NCBI GenBank assembly: GCA_018398815.1
Contig: CM031601.1
Span: 31,306,546 to 31,370,545 of the forward strand
Length of the DNA: 64,000 nucleotides
Direction: 5' to 3'
DNA from: Conus ventricosus
Lineage: Eukaryota; Mollusca; Gastropoda; Neogastropoda; Conidae
Shown: positions 1-33,922 of the stretch, piece after piece
Layout of the letters: each line of letters opens with the position of its first letter
Position numbering within the stretch: the stretch's first letter is position 1
The notes under the pieces: model-generated
Seen by the model: the letters and a program-made list of their open reading frames with translations, nothing else
Told to the model about the DNA's origin: nothing
Databases searched by the model: none
Position numbers and translations under genes: made by a program

Positions 1-394
1 CCTCACGAAATCATCAAGTTTGGTGATCAGTGTGTGTAGAAACAAGAACTGTTTACCTATCACATGCCTGTGAGTGTAGACTGGTTCATTCACAGGCATA
101 AACTGTTGTAACAACTGCAGTCACAAAGAATGTTTTAAGCTAGCATTGCCTCTAACAGCTTGAACACTGTGCAGGTGTATCTAAACCACTACATTCCCTG
201 TCCAGACAGTTCTGCAGTCACTGCTCAGATAGGAAAGCGTAGAACAAAGTAGTGCTGACTGAACAACCCTGTTTCCGACACATTGCAGTCTTCCTGCGGA
301 GGCTTCCACAACTCTGCCTACTTCAGACCTGACCAACACTGCCTGATTCTGTACTGCGACTGTCTTACTCAGAGGGATGGATATCATGACAGCA
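1..394. other. Non-coding flank, no feature recognised
   Basis: AT/GC-balanced DNA with no match to the missing PIBF1 C terminus on the minus strand and no other coding signal. It probably belongs to the same PIBF1 intron. Confidence 0.5.
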
Positions 395-2206
395 AGCTCA
401 AAGTCACACACACACACACAGTGTCCCATGGTACTATACAAGACTCACCTCCAAAGTCACACACACACACACACACACACACTGTCCTATGGTACTATAC
501 AAGACTCACCTCCAAAATCACACACACACAGTGTCCTATGGTACTATACAAGACTCACCTCCAAAGTCACACACACACACACAGTGTCCCATGGTGCTGT
601 ACAAGACTCACCTCCAAAGTCACACACACACAGTGTCCCATGGTACTATACAAGACTCACCTCCAAAGTCACACACACACACTGTCCTATGGTACTATAC
701 AAGACTCACCTCCAAAGTCACACACACACACACAGTGTCCCATGGTACCATACAAGACTCACCTCCAAAGTCACACACACACACAGTGTCCCATGGTACT
801 ATACAAGACTCACCTCCAAAGTCACACACACACAGTGTCCTATGGTACTATACAAGACTCACCTCCAAAGTCACATACACACAGTGTCCCATGGTACTAT
901 ACAAGACTCACCTCCAAAGTCACACACACACACAGTGTCCTATGGTACTATACAAGACTCGCCTCCAAAGTCACACACACACAGTGTCCCATGGTACTAT
1001 ACAAGACTCACCTCCAAAGTCACACACACACTGTCCTATGGTACTATACAAGACTCACCTCCAAAGTCACACACACACAGTGTCCTATGGTACTATACAA
1101 GACTCACCTCCAAAGTCACACACACACACACAGTGTCCCATGGTGCTATACAAGACTCACCTCCAAAGTCACACACACACAGTGTCCCATGGTACTATTC
1201 AAGACTCACCTCCAAAGTCACACACACACACACTGTCCTATGGTACTATACAAGACTCACCTCCAAAGTCACACACACACACAGTGTCCCACGGTACCAT
1301 ACAAGACTCACCTCCAAAGTCACACACACACAGTGTCCCATGGTACTATACAAGACTCACCTCCAAAGTCACACACACACACAGTGTCCTATGGTACTAT
1401 ACAAGACTCACCTCCAAAGTCACATACACACAGTGTCCCATGGTACTATACAAGACTCACCTCCAAAGTCACACACACACACAGTGTCCTATGGTACTAT
1501 ACAAGACTCGCCTCCAAAGTCACACACACACAGTGTCCCATGGTACTATACAAGACTCATCTCCAAAGTCACACACACACACAGTGTCCTATGGTACTAT
1601 ACAAGACTCACCTCCAAAGTCACACACACACAGTGTCCCATGGTACTATACAAGACTCACCTCCAAAGTCACACACACACAGTGTCCCATGGTACTATAC
1701 AAGACTCACCTCCAAAGTCACATACACACACACAGTGTCCCATGGTACTATACAAGACTCACCTCCAAAGTCACACACATACAGCATCCCATGGTACTAT
1801 ACAAGACTCACCTCCAAAGTCACACACACACACACACAGTGTCCCATGGTACTATACAAGACTCGCCTCCAAAGTCACACACACACAGTGTCCTATGGTA
1901 CTATACAAGACTCACCTCCAAAGTCACACACACACACACAGTGTCCCATGGTGCTATACAAGACTCACCTCCAAAGTCACACACACACAGTGTCCCATGG
2001 TACTATACAAGACTCACTTCCAAAGTCACACACACACACTGTCCTATGGTACTATACAAGACTCACCTCCAAAGTCACACACACACACAGTGTCCCATGG
2101 TACCATACAAGACTCACCTCCAAAGTCACACACACACAGTGTCCCATGGTACTATACAAGACTCACCTCCAAAGTCACACACACACACACAGTGTCCTAT
2201 GGTACT
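395..2206. repeat. Minisatellite block 1, ~50-bp unit
   Basis: Tandem units run from AAGTC(AC)n through GTGTCCCATGGTACTATACA to AGACTCACCTCC. Unit length varies with the CA run, about 47-56 bp, giving roughly 35 units by length. Variants include CCC/CCT before ATGG, GTACTAT/GTGCTAT, and CTCACC/CTCGCC. A higher-order repeat of 549 bp is visible: the CACATACACACAG variant recurs at 871 and 1420, and the CTCGCC variant at ~961 and ~1510. On the minus strand each unit reads as a 5' splice site followed downstream by a UG tract. Confidence 0.98.
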
Positions 2207-3368
2207 TAATGGAGTGTCCTGTGCGTGCCTGTACCCATCGTCAACACAGCGCAGGCCTCCAAGGGTGGTACAGGACTGCTCTAAAGGCAGGTGAAGACAG
2301 TGCTTCTCTGGGTCCTCCCCAGCACCTTCGGGTGTTTCTTTTTCTTCTTTGCCTTAACTAGGCTGACCCTGGAGAAAGGTCCAGTGACGGTGAGGAAAGA
2401 CCCACTGACCACAGGGAAAGTCCTGTTGACAGTGGGAAAGACTACAACTTTGGATTCTCTCTTGAGGGCACATAAGACCGTATGGCGAAAGCTTGGCTGT
2501 GTCTGGAGTGGCACTGTCTTCATCTGTCCGTGGGCAGGGTGGTTGGGTCTGTGGGGTGTGCTCGGCAGCTGGGGGGGTGGTGTTTTGTCGCCGGTGGGCT
2601 CTGCAGTCATGAAATACGGGCTGGTACACCCACGAGGATGCTACTTTGGGGCTGTTATGAGCTGCATCCTGAAGTCTAATTTACCTCTGTTCAGGAGCAG
2701 TTATGTCCCTTGATATCTTAATGGAGTGTCCTGTGCGTGCCTGTACCCATTGTCAACACAGCGCAGGCCTCCAAGGGTGGTACAGGACTGCTCTAAAGGC
2801 AGGTGAAGACAGTGCTTCTCTGGGTCCTCCCCAGCACCTTCGGGTTTTCTTTTTCTTCTTTGCCTTAACTAGGCTGACCCTGGAGAAAGGTCCAGTGACG
2901 GTGAGGAAAGACCCACTGACCACAGGGAAAGTCCTGTTGACAGTGGGAAAGACTACAACTTTGGATTCTCTCTTGAGGGCACATAAGACCGTATGGCGAA
3001 AGCTTGGCTGTGTCTGGAGTGGCACTGTCTTCATCTGTCCGTGGGCAGGGGTGGTTGGGTCTGTGGGGTGTGCTCAGCAGCTGGGGGTGGTGTTTTTGTC
3101 GCCGGTGGGCTCTGCAGTCATGAAATACGGGCTGGTACACCCATGGGGATGCTACTTTGGGCTGTTATGAGCTGCATCCTGTAGTCTAATTTACCTCTGT
3201 TCAGGAGCAGTTATGTCCCTTAATATCTTAATGGAGTGTCCTGTGCGTGCCTGTACCCATCGTCAACACAGCGCAGGCCTCCAAGGTGGTACAGGACTGC
3301 TCTAAAGGCAGGTGAAGACAGTGCTTTTCTGGGTCCTCCCCAGCACCTTCGGGTGTTTCTTTTTCTTC
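2207..3368. repeat. ~510-bp tandem segment, 2.25 copies, inside the minisatellite
   Basis: Copies start with ATGGAGTGTCCTGTGCGTGC at 2209, 2721 and 3231, giving periods of 512 and 510. The third copy is cut after GTTTCTTTTTCTTC at 3368, where minisatellite units resume. The copies are very similar, with small indels. No coding or transposon signature was recognised. Confidence 0.95.
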
Positions 3369-6018
3369 AAGACTCACCTCCAAATTCACATACACACAGT
3401 GTCCCATGGTACTATACAAGACTCACCTCCAAAGTCACACACACACAGAGTGTCCCATGGTACTATACAAGACTCACCTCCAAAGTCACACACACACAGT
3501 GTCCCATAGTACTATACAAGACTCACCTCCAAAGTCACACACACACAGAGTGTCCCATGGTACTATACAAGACTCACCTCCAAAGTCACACACACAGAGC
3601 ATCCCATGGTACTATACAGGACTCACCTCCAAAGTCACACACACACACACACACAGTGTCCCATGGTACTATACAAGACTCACCTCCAAAGTCACACACA
3701 CACACAGTGTCCCATGGTACTATACAAGACTCACCTCCAAAGTCACACACACCACAGTGTCCCATGGTACTATACAAGACTCACCTCCAAAGTCACACCA
3801 CACACAGAGTATCCCATGGTACTATACAAGACTCACCTCCAAAGTCACACACACACACAGTGTCCCAAGGTACTATACAAGACTCACCTCCAAAGTCACA
3901 CACACACACAGTGTCCCATGGTACTATACAAGACTCACCTCCAAAGTCACACACACACAGAGTGCCCCATGGTACTATACAAGACTCACCTGTAAAGTCA
4001 CACACACACACAGTGTCCCATGGTACTATACAAGACTCACCTCCAAAGTCACACACACACACAGTGTCCCATGGTACTATACAAGACTCACCTCCAAAGT
4101 CACACACATACACAGTGTCCCATGGTACTATACAAGACTCACCTCCAAAGTCACACACACATACAGTGTCCCACGGTACTATACAAGACTCACCTCCAAA
4201 GTCACACACACACAAAAGTGTCCTATGGTAGTATACAAGACTCACCTCCAAAGTCACACACACACACAGAGTGTCCCATGGACTATACAAGACTCACCTC
4301 CAAAGTCACACACACACACACAGTGTCCCATGGTACTATACAAGACTCACCTCCAAAGTCACACACACACACACACAGTGTCCCATGGTACTATACAAGA
4401 CTCGCCTCCTAAGTCACACACACACAGAGTGTCCCATGGTACTATACAAGACTCACCTCCAAAGTCACACACACACACAGTGTCCCATGGTACTATACAA
4501 GACTCACCTCCAAAGTCACACACACACAGTGTCCCATGGTACTATACAAGACTCGCCTCCAAAGTCACACACACACACAGAGTGTCCCATGGTACTATAC
4601 AAGACTCACCTCCAAAGTCACACACACAGTGTCCCATGGTACTATACAAGACTCACCTCCAAAGTCACACACACACAGTGTCCCATGGTACTATACAAGA
4701 CTCACCTCCAAAGTCACACACACACACAGTGTCCCAGGTACTATACAAGACTCACCTCCAAAGTCACACACACACAGAGTGTCCCATGGTACTATACAAG
4801 ACTCACCTCCAAAGTCACACACACACAGTGTCCCATGGTACTATACAAGACTCACCTCCAAAGTCACACACACACAAAGTGTCCCATGGTACTATACAAG
4901 ACTCACCTCAAAGTCACACACACACACAGTGTCCTATGGTACTATACAAGACTCACCTCCAAAGTCAACCACACACAGAGTGTCCCATGGTACTATACAA
5001 GACTCACCTCCAAAGTCACACACACGCACAGTGTCCTATGGTACTATACAGGACTCACCTCCAAAGTCACACACACACACAGAGATGTCCCATGGTACTA
5101 TACAAGACTCACCTCCAAAGTCACACACACAACAGTGTCCTATGGTACTATACAAGACTCACCTCCAAAGTCACACACACACACAGTGTCCCATGGTACT
5201 ATACAAGACTCCCCTCCAAAGTCACACACACACACAGTGTCCTATGGTACTATACAAGACTCCCCTCCAAAGTCACACACACAAGAGTGTCCCATGGTAC
5301 TATACAAGACTCACCTCCAAAGTCACACACACACACAGTGTCCTATGGTACTATACAAGACTCACCTCCAAAGTCACACACACACACAGAGCATCCATGG
5401 TACATACAAGACTCACCTCCAAAGTCACACACACAGAGAGTGTCCCATGGTACTATACAAGACTCACCTCCAAAGTCACACACACACAGTGTCCTATGGT
5501 ACTATACAAGACTCACCTCCAAAGTCACACACACACAGTGTCCTATGGTACTATATAAGACTCACCTCCAAAGTCACACACACCACACACCCACACACAC
5601 ACACACAACCACACACAGAGTGTCCCATGGTGCTATACAAGACTCACCTCCAAAGTCACATACACACACAGAGTGTCCCATGGTGCTATACAAGACTCAC
5701 CTCCAAAGTCACATACACACAGAGTGTCCCATGGTACTATACAAGACTCACTTCCAAAGTCACATACACACACAGATTTGTCCCATGGTACTATACAAGA
5801 CTCACCTCCAAAGTCACAAAACACACACACACAGAGTGTCCCATGGTACTATACAAGACTCACCTCCAAAGTCACACACACACACACAGAGTGTCCCATG
5901 GTACTATACAAGACTCACCTCCAAAGTCACACACACACACAGTGTCCCATGGTACTATACAAGACTCACCTCCAAAGTCACACACACACACACAGTGTCC
6001 CATGGTACTATACAAGAC
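3369..6018. repeat. Minisatellite block 2, ~50-bp unit
   Basis: Same unit as block 1, about 53 copies by length, but with a CAGAGTGTCCC variant that block 1 lacks and several imperfect units (for example 4270-4290, 5390-5410). A CA/CCA-rich irregular stretch interrupts it near 5577-5622. It ends at the transposon insertion at 6019. Confidence 0.98.
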
Positions 6019-6655
6019 CATACCTGTCAAGTCTTACTTTTTTTTCCGTAATTCTTACGGATTTTCGACATTTTTCAAGTCTTACGGCGTACGGCAAAAA
6101 CCTTACGTATTTTCCACCAAAAAAAAAATCTGTTGCGATGGTTTGTCTGGAGCTTTTGTTTAATCGCGCGGTAACTGCATTGTGCAATCAGTGGAAGTTA
6201 TAGTCTAGACGCATGCGCAAAGCATTCTACCAACACTTCCTTCACTTACGTGTGTCAAAGTTGTACTCGAGCTATAACGTTCGACAGCATGGCTTCAAAA
6301 TCTCCGGCTAAAAAACTGAAGCTCTACTTCGGTCGCTACCCAGACCTGCCAACCCCCTAAGAGACCAATGAGTAAGAATTGAAGCTCAGTGAGGCAGAAA
6401 TGTGTAATTTCTGAGAGCTAAGAGTAATCGAGCGCGACATTTACCTTTTTTCAAACAAACACGATGTGATGAAATTGTTCACACAATTTTTGTGAACTTT
6501 ACTTTTCTTCAAAAACAAGCTTTTCTTTTAAGTGTCACAAGAAATCTCTACAAATTATGAAAATGTAGAATACACTTGAAACACACACAAATCCCCTAAA
6601 CCATCATGGCATGGCACACCAAGGCTTAATAGTGCGCCATAAACAACCTAAAAAA

Positions 6656-6908
6656 TTGGAAATGAAATGAGGCAGGGAACAGTAAACAATAAACAGTAAA
6701 CAAGTGGGGTAACGTTTGCTCCCGTTTTATAAGGAAACCTAACACAAAGTAACTCTTATTCAAGACTGGCACAACCTTTTAAACTTGAATAAGGTCAGAC
6801 AAATGCACATAGACGAACAATCTTATCTAATAGTGGGGGGAAAAAACAAGCGCAGGCCAACAACTCAACTGACTTGATAGTAATGACTTGGCAAAGATCT
6901 GGACTTGA

Positions 6909-6946
<38 letters not shown>

Positions 6947-6990
6947 GTTTGAAGATGGAGAAACTGGGAACATGAAATTAAGAAAATACA
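6656..6990. repeat. Dispersed repeat, also present twice at 53-54.6 kb
   Basis: Begins near GAAATGAGGCAGGGAACAGT, contains AAAAAACAAGCGC, and ends GAAACTGGGAACATG. The same order of motifs recurs at 53252-53830 and 53985-54584. This copy has a ~35-base poly-G run where the others have a short GGAGGG. Confidence 0.9.
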
Positions 6991-7099
6991 TAACCTAAAA
7001 AATGTTCTCTCCTGTTGCTGATTCTGTGCATGTGGGGGTGGCCATCAGCTCTGTGGGGATTGTGTCATTTTTTTAAGTATCGCACCACCCCAGGAAAGA

Positions 7100-7673
7100 A
7101 TTTGTCGCCCCCCCCCCCCCCCTCCTTCCTGACTTCCATCAGTCCCAACACAAACGGTCCATTCTGCAGTCGAGATGCAGCAGCAGTTTAGGCTTCCATG
7201 GCAAGGGTCCTTACAATGTGTGTTGTCTTTGTTCGACCGCTCTTGAACTGTTTTGGCGATCTCCGAATCTGAGAACGCTTCTGTAAAAAGCTGGGATGCA
7301 TGGTCGGCTGCGCTAAGAGCGATGTTGTGCTCGACGAAAAATCCGGCCACCAATGCTTCAGCCCCAATTACCCTTTTCCTAATTTCATCCTCTTTTGAGG
7401 TGTCTACAGTCTGAAAAAAGTGTTGATGCTGGAAGAATTCGGCGCGTTAGAGGAATCGATGTGCTTGCGTGACTCAAGGTGACGCTTCACATCCACCATC
7501 CCGCCATGGGAAAGTGTGAAGTCCGACTCGCAAGTGGTACACCGTGCACAATTTACACCTTTAGCCGAAGGTCGTATGCAGTGGAACTTTTCCGAGCATT
7601 CTTTTCGGAACTTTTGACCAAGTTTTTTCTTTTTCGCATCTTGTCCAAAACTTTCTACTCCACGTTTCGACAT
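7100..7673 (-). pseudogene. Broken BED/TTF-type zinc-finger transposase N terminus
   Basis: From the ATG at 7673, a lysine-rich start is followed by a C-x2-C...H-x4-H finger (CARCTTC...VKRHLESRKH), then SSINTFF. The frame stops at ~7404 at a T/A homopolymer. In the adjacent frame the sequence continues into a segment with VEHNI and FSDSEIAKT, similar to the region after the finger in many hAT/IS3EU-like proteins. It then degrades into a C-rich run near 7108. No DDE catalytic region is visible. Confidence 0.7.
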
Positions 7674-7931
7674 TTTCGTAGCTAAAACTTCAAAAAGACG
7701 CCAACTTCGCTGAATGGTAAAAGATGGTGAAACGAACTGCGCATGACCGGAAACGCTTCTTGAAGATTACTGGTTATACGCACGGCGCCGTGCGTGTCTG
7801 TACATAAGCCGATTTTTTTCGTCCGTTTTTTTGTTGTTGTTGTTGAAAACTTTCAATGCGTAATTTTTTGGCTAAATGCGTAAGGGCGTAAGAATTATCA
7901 CTTGGGCGTAATAAATTACGCGAAATGCGTA

Positions 7932-8108
7932 ATGGCTGGCAGGTCTGGCTACCAAACTGAGTGGGAGACAGAAAAGGAGTTTCAAAAGTTAATCACAAGT
8001 TCCGAGGAGGGGAAGGAATATGCATACTGCAAAGCGTGCAGAAAATCAGTGAAAGTGTCGGCGTCAGGTCGTTTCGATGTGGTTCGTCATTTCCAAAGTG
8101 AAACAGTG
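7932..8108 (+). pseudogene. Second BED/TTF-like zinc-finger fragment on the opposite strand
   Basis: The translation from MAGRSGYQTEWETEKEF through YCKACRKSVKVSASGRFDVV and RHFQSE has the C-x2-C...H spacing of a BED-like finger. It breaks off into TG-rich sequence at ~8108. Being on the opposite strand from the 7673 fragment, it suggests a nested or rearranged element. Confidence 0.6.
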
Positions 8109-8275
8109 TGTTTGTATGTGTGTGTGTGTTACAGTGTATGCATGTTTGGCATGGTTTGTTTTTCTTAATGTTACAATTTTCTATATTCATGGGTTTCTTA
8201 TGTTTTTTTGGTTAAAACTTATGGTCAGACGATAAAAATCTTATGACAAGAGCCTAGAATAGCTTGACAGGTATG

Positions 8276-9149
8276 CAAGACTCACCTCCAAAGTCACACA
8301 CACACACAGAGTGTCCCATGGTACTATACAAGACTCACCTCCAAAGTCACACACACACACAGAGTGTCCCATTGGTACTATACAAGACTCACCTCCAAAG
8401 TCACACACACACAGAGTGTCCCATGGTGCTATACAAGACTCACCTCCAAAGTCACACACACACACACAGAGTGTCCCATGGTACTATACAAGACTCACCT
8501 CCAAAGTCACACACACACAGAGTGTCCCATGGTGCTATACAAGACTCACCTCCAAAGTCACACACACACACACAGTGTCCCATGGTACTATACAAGACTC
8601 ACCTCCAAAGTCACACACACACAGAGTGTCCCATGGTGCTATACAAGACTCACCTCCAAAGTCACACACACACACAGAGTGTCCCATGGTACTATACAAG
8701 ACTCACCTCCAAAGTCACACACACACAGAGTGTCCCATGGTACTATACAAGACTCACCTCCAAAGTCACACACACACACACACACACACACAGTGTCCAT
8801 GGTACTATACAAGACTCACCTCCAAAGTCACACACACACACACACACAGTGTCCCATGGTGCTATACAGGACTCACCTCCAAAGTCACACACACACACAC
8901 ACAGAGTGTCCCATGGTGCTATACAAGACTCACCTCCAAAGTCACACACACACACACAGTGTCCATGGTGCTATACAAGACTCACCTCCAAAGTCACATA
9001 CACACACAGTGTCCCATGGTGCTATACAAGACTCACCTCCAAAGTCACACACACACACAGTGTCCCATGGTGCTATACAAGACTCACCTCCAAAGTCACA
9101 CACACACACACACAGTGTCCATGGTGCTATACAAGACTCACCTCCAAAG

Positions 9150-9190
<41 letters not shown>

Positions 9191-10065
9191 GTCCCATGGT
9201 ACTATACAAGACTCACCTCCAAAGTCACACACACACAGAGTGTCCCATGGTGCTATACAAGACTCACCTCCAAAGTCACACACACACACAGTGTCCCATG
9301 GTGCTATACAAGACTCACCTCCAAAGTCACACACACACACAGTGTCCCATGGTACTATACAAGACTTACCTCCAAAGTCACACACACACACACAGTGTCC
9401 CATGGTGCTATACAAGACTCACCTCCAAAGTCAGACACACACACACAGTGTCCATGGTGCTATACAAGACTCACCTCCAAAGTCACACACACACAGTGTC
9501 CCATGGTACTATACAAGACTCACCTCCAAAGTCACACACACACACACAGTGTCCATGGTGCTATACAAGACTCACCTCCAAAGTCACACACACACACACA
9601 GTGTCCCATGGTGCTATACAAGACTCACCTCCAAAGTCACACACACACACAGTGTCCCATGGTGCTATACAAGACTCACCTCCAAAGTCACACACACACA
9701 CACACAGTGTCCCATGGTGCTATACAAGACTCACCTCCAAAGTCACACACACACACACACACACACACAGTGTCCCATGGTACTATACAAGACTCACCTC
9801 CAAAGTCACACACACACAGAGTGTCCCATGGTGCTATACAAGACTCACCTCCAAAATCACACACACACACAGAGTGTCCCATGGTACTATACAAGACTCA
9901 CCTCCAAAGTCACACACACACAGAGTGTCCCATGGTGCTGTACAAGACTCACCTCCAAAGTCACACACACACACAGAGTGTCCCATGGTACTATACAAGA
10001 TCACCTCCAAAGTCACACACACACACAGAGTGTCCCATGGTACTATACAAGACTCACCTCCAAAG

Positions 10066-10110
<45 letters not shown>

Positions 10111-10312
10111 GTCCCATGGTACTATACAAGACTCACCTCCAAAGTCACACACACACACACACACACACACAGTGTCCCATGGTGCTATACAAGACTCACC
10201 TCCAAAGTCACACACACACACACAGTGTCCATGGTGCTATACAAGACTCACCTCCAAGGTCGCACACACACACACAGTGTCCCATGGTGCTATACAAGAC
10301 TCACCTCCAAAG

Positions 10313-10357
<45 letters not shown>

Positions 10358-10504
10358 GTACCATGGTGCTATACAAGACTCACCTCCAAAGTCACACACA
10401 CACACACAGTGTCCCATGGTGCTATACAAGACTCACCTCCAAAGTCACACACACACACACACACACAGTGTCACATGGTACTATACAAGACTCACCTCCA
10501 AAGT

Positions 10505-10536
<32 letters not shown>

Positions 10537-11086
10537 GTCCCATGGTACTATACAAGACTCACCTCCAAAGTCACACACACACACACACAGTGTCCCATGG
10601 TGCTATACAAGACTCACCTCCAAAGTCACACACACACAGAGTGTCCCATGGTACTATACAAGACTCACCTCCAAAGTCACACACACACACACACACAGTG
10701 TCCCATGGTACTATACAAGACTCACCTCCAAAGTCACACACACACACACACAGTGTCCCATGGTACTATACAAGACTCACCTCCAAAGTCACACACACAC
10801 ACAGTGTCCCATGGTGCTATACAAGACTCACCTCCAAAGTCACACACACACACACAGTGTCCCATGGTGCTATACAAGACTCACCTCCAAAGTCACACAC
10901 ACACACAGTGTCCCATGGTGCTGTACAAGACTCACCTCCAAAGTCACACACACACACACAGTGTCCAATGGTATTATACAAGACTCACCTCCAAAGTCAC
11001 ACACACACAGTGTCGCATGGTACTATACAAGACTCACCTCCAAAGTCACACACACACAGTGTCCCATGGTACTATACAAGACTCAC

Positions 11087-11090
<4 letters not shown>
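8276..11090. repeat. Minisatellite block 3, ~55-bp unit, ending at PIBF1 exon 13
   Basis: Same unit family as blocks 1 and 2, but with longer CA runs (for example near 9150-9190, 10070-10108, 10310-10355) and many GTGCTAT variants. About 50 units by length. The terminal unit reads TACTATACAAGACTCACCTC and then runs directly into exon 13, sharing its last four bases. Confidence 0.98.
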
Positions 11091-32154
<21,064 letters not shown>

Positions 32155-32462
32155 AATATGGCTTGTTGCTTTTAGAAATACACAACGGCACGTAAATGCT
32201 TCCCAAAAATCTGTTCCGACTGTTTCCAATCTTCAACTTTACAGCGATACATCCGGGACACTGGTTGTGGGGAACTCTCATACAAAAGAGAGAAGGGGGT
32301 GTGCATTATTTTCATTCCACACCGGGCCCGCAAGTATTCCTTTTTACCAAAACTCCTCCAAACGTCCCTGATACTGGAACACTAAATATTCTCATGGTAC
32401 TTGTGTCTGCAGAGAAAACATTTCCGTACGTCATCTTTTGTTTGAATGCTCAGTGTTCTTCT
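32155..32462 (-). promoter_or_regulatory. Remaining 5' flank of PIBF1 before the LTR insertion
   Basis: Only ~308 bp separate the PIBF1 start codon from the retrotransposon. No clear TATA box is seen on the PIBF1 strand. A promoter is inferred from position only. Confidence 0.35.
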
Positions 32463-33859
32463 TGTAGCCGGGTGCTAACAGTGGTTCGTTTGGTTACTTT
32501 TCGTGGATGAAAATGTTTTGTTCGAGAGTTATCTTCCCCTTACCTCCCTTGGTCGAATCTCATTTTAATTGTGTAAATTCTTTAAATCATGAATACCTCA
32601 GAACCTACATAGTTGTATGTACGTCACTAAAGTCACAAAAATTAATGTATTTGATTCATTACAACCGTACTGGCTGAGAAGCCATATTTTCTCTAAACTG
32701 GTATTTTGCACGAGCAATCTTGGCGCCATTTTCAATTGTCTGCTGAATGAATATTGAATAATTCTTGATTTTACAAAAGTAAGAGGAAAACCGAAGAATC
32801 TGAAGATGCATGTTAAAAGTAAAGTCCATAAGCTTTCATTTCGTATATCGCATGCCTATGATCTTTTCTGTACAAGCTTGCGACTATACGAAATGACTGA
32901 CAGCGCCGGTCCTTTAGCGAGTCGCCTTCTTTGTTTACTGTCGGAGTTTTGATCCAAATTATCATTTACGAAATTCGGACTTCCCGATCGAAATCTTGCT
33001 AATGACTCCATTTCTGTTATGAATACAACTGAAAATGTGTTAAATTTATTATTTAACAGACCGTTTCAACAGAGTATTTTTCAGTTGAAAATTGTGTCAA
33101 AAATAGGCGCCGACGGCCCGACGGAGTGAAAAGTCAGTTGTGTTTTTAGTAATTTTTAATAAACAGAATTCTCCACTTAGACACTGTCTCGGAAAATGAA
33201 AGTTATATGTATAAAAAGAGCGAGATGCCAGCTTTTTATTCATTACAAAACTATTTCACGCTGTTTAGTATTTTTCATCCAAATAAAGGAAAATATGACG
33301 TAAGCTTGTTAAAAGTGGCTTCACTCTGGGAGATTAATCAGCAATGATTTAGTACAGGAACAAAATTGTCAAATGTGACTTACTGCATTTTATTCCTTGT
33401 GTTCTGAGGTTTTCATCGATAGTAAATATGTGTTGATAGTTTGAACGGACAGCGAGCCAGACAAACGGAAGCTGCCATAGAAAACACAAAATTCTGTTGG
33501 TTCGGCCTCGCGAGGCTCGTTCCGTCTTCGACACCGTGGCGCTGGCTTTGCGGTCTGGTCAGGGTGTATATAAGTGGGCGCGCTGTGTGAGAATGGATCA
33601 GTGTTCCCCTAGGGTTCCATGATGTGAGCGACTGGCGTGAGAGGCAGAGAGAGTGCTCAGTGCGCTGAGTGCTGTACGAGAGGGATTGCTCCCAGGGCTG
33701 CGTTCCTGGTTTGAGCTTATCATGGAAGGCAAATAAAAGGAGAAAAACTCTGCTTCGTCCACTGCGTCTTCTTGACTGGCTGTTGTCCCTTGGTTCCTGC
33801 ACTTATCACCATCTGCCTGTCTTCACCTGCACACCCTTACCCCTCCACACCATCACAAC
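32463..33859 (+). repeat. 5' LTR
   Basis: Starts TGTAGCCGGG and ends CACCATCACAAC. A TATATAAG box is at 33567-33574 and an AATAAA signal at 33732-33737, giving a U3-R-U5 order. It differs from the 3' LTR by scattered substitutions and small indels, including nine extra bases near 32538. Confidence 0.92.
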
Positions 33860-33880
33860 TGGCGCTGCGAGCGGATTGAA
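33860..33880 (+). other. Primer-binding site
   Basis: TGGCGCTGCGAGCGGATTGA directly abuts the 5' LTR. Starting with TGG matches the CCA end of a tRNA; which tRNA is not determined. Confidence 0.7.
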
Positions 33881-33922
33881 GATAAGGGACCAAGAAGACA
33901 CAGCCCAAGAAGACCGGACGCC

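Larger units (their letters stand above)
6019..8275. mobile_element. DNA transposon (2.26 kb) inserted in a minisatellite unit, 13-bp TIRs, 6-bp TSD
   Basis: Left end CATACCTGTCAAG (6019-6031) is the exact reverse complement of the right end CTTGACAGGTATG (8263-8275). CAAGAC precedes the left end (6013-6018) and follows the right end (8276-8281), and is part of the minisatellite unit, so it is the target duplication. Inside are two BED/TTF-like zinc-finger segments on opposite strands, a short plus-strand start (MASKSPAKK at 6290), a 335-bp dispersed repeat (6656-6990) and a poly-G run (~6911-6945). It looks like a degenerate or composite copy. The 6-bp TSD would fit an IS3EU-like rather than a typical hAT element (8 bp), but that assignment is a guess. 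Confidence 0.85.

Noticed and set aside
181..441. Minus-strand frame as the missing PIBF1 C-terminal exon
   Set aside because: Translation does not resemble the expected C terminus and has no clear acceptor at the right phase.
33413..33802. Minus-strand 129-codon frame present in both LTRs (also 37479-37892)
   Set aside because: It is antisense in the LTR, identical only because the LTRs are copies; overlaps TATA and polyadenylation signals; no family.
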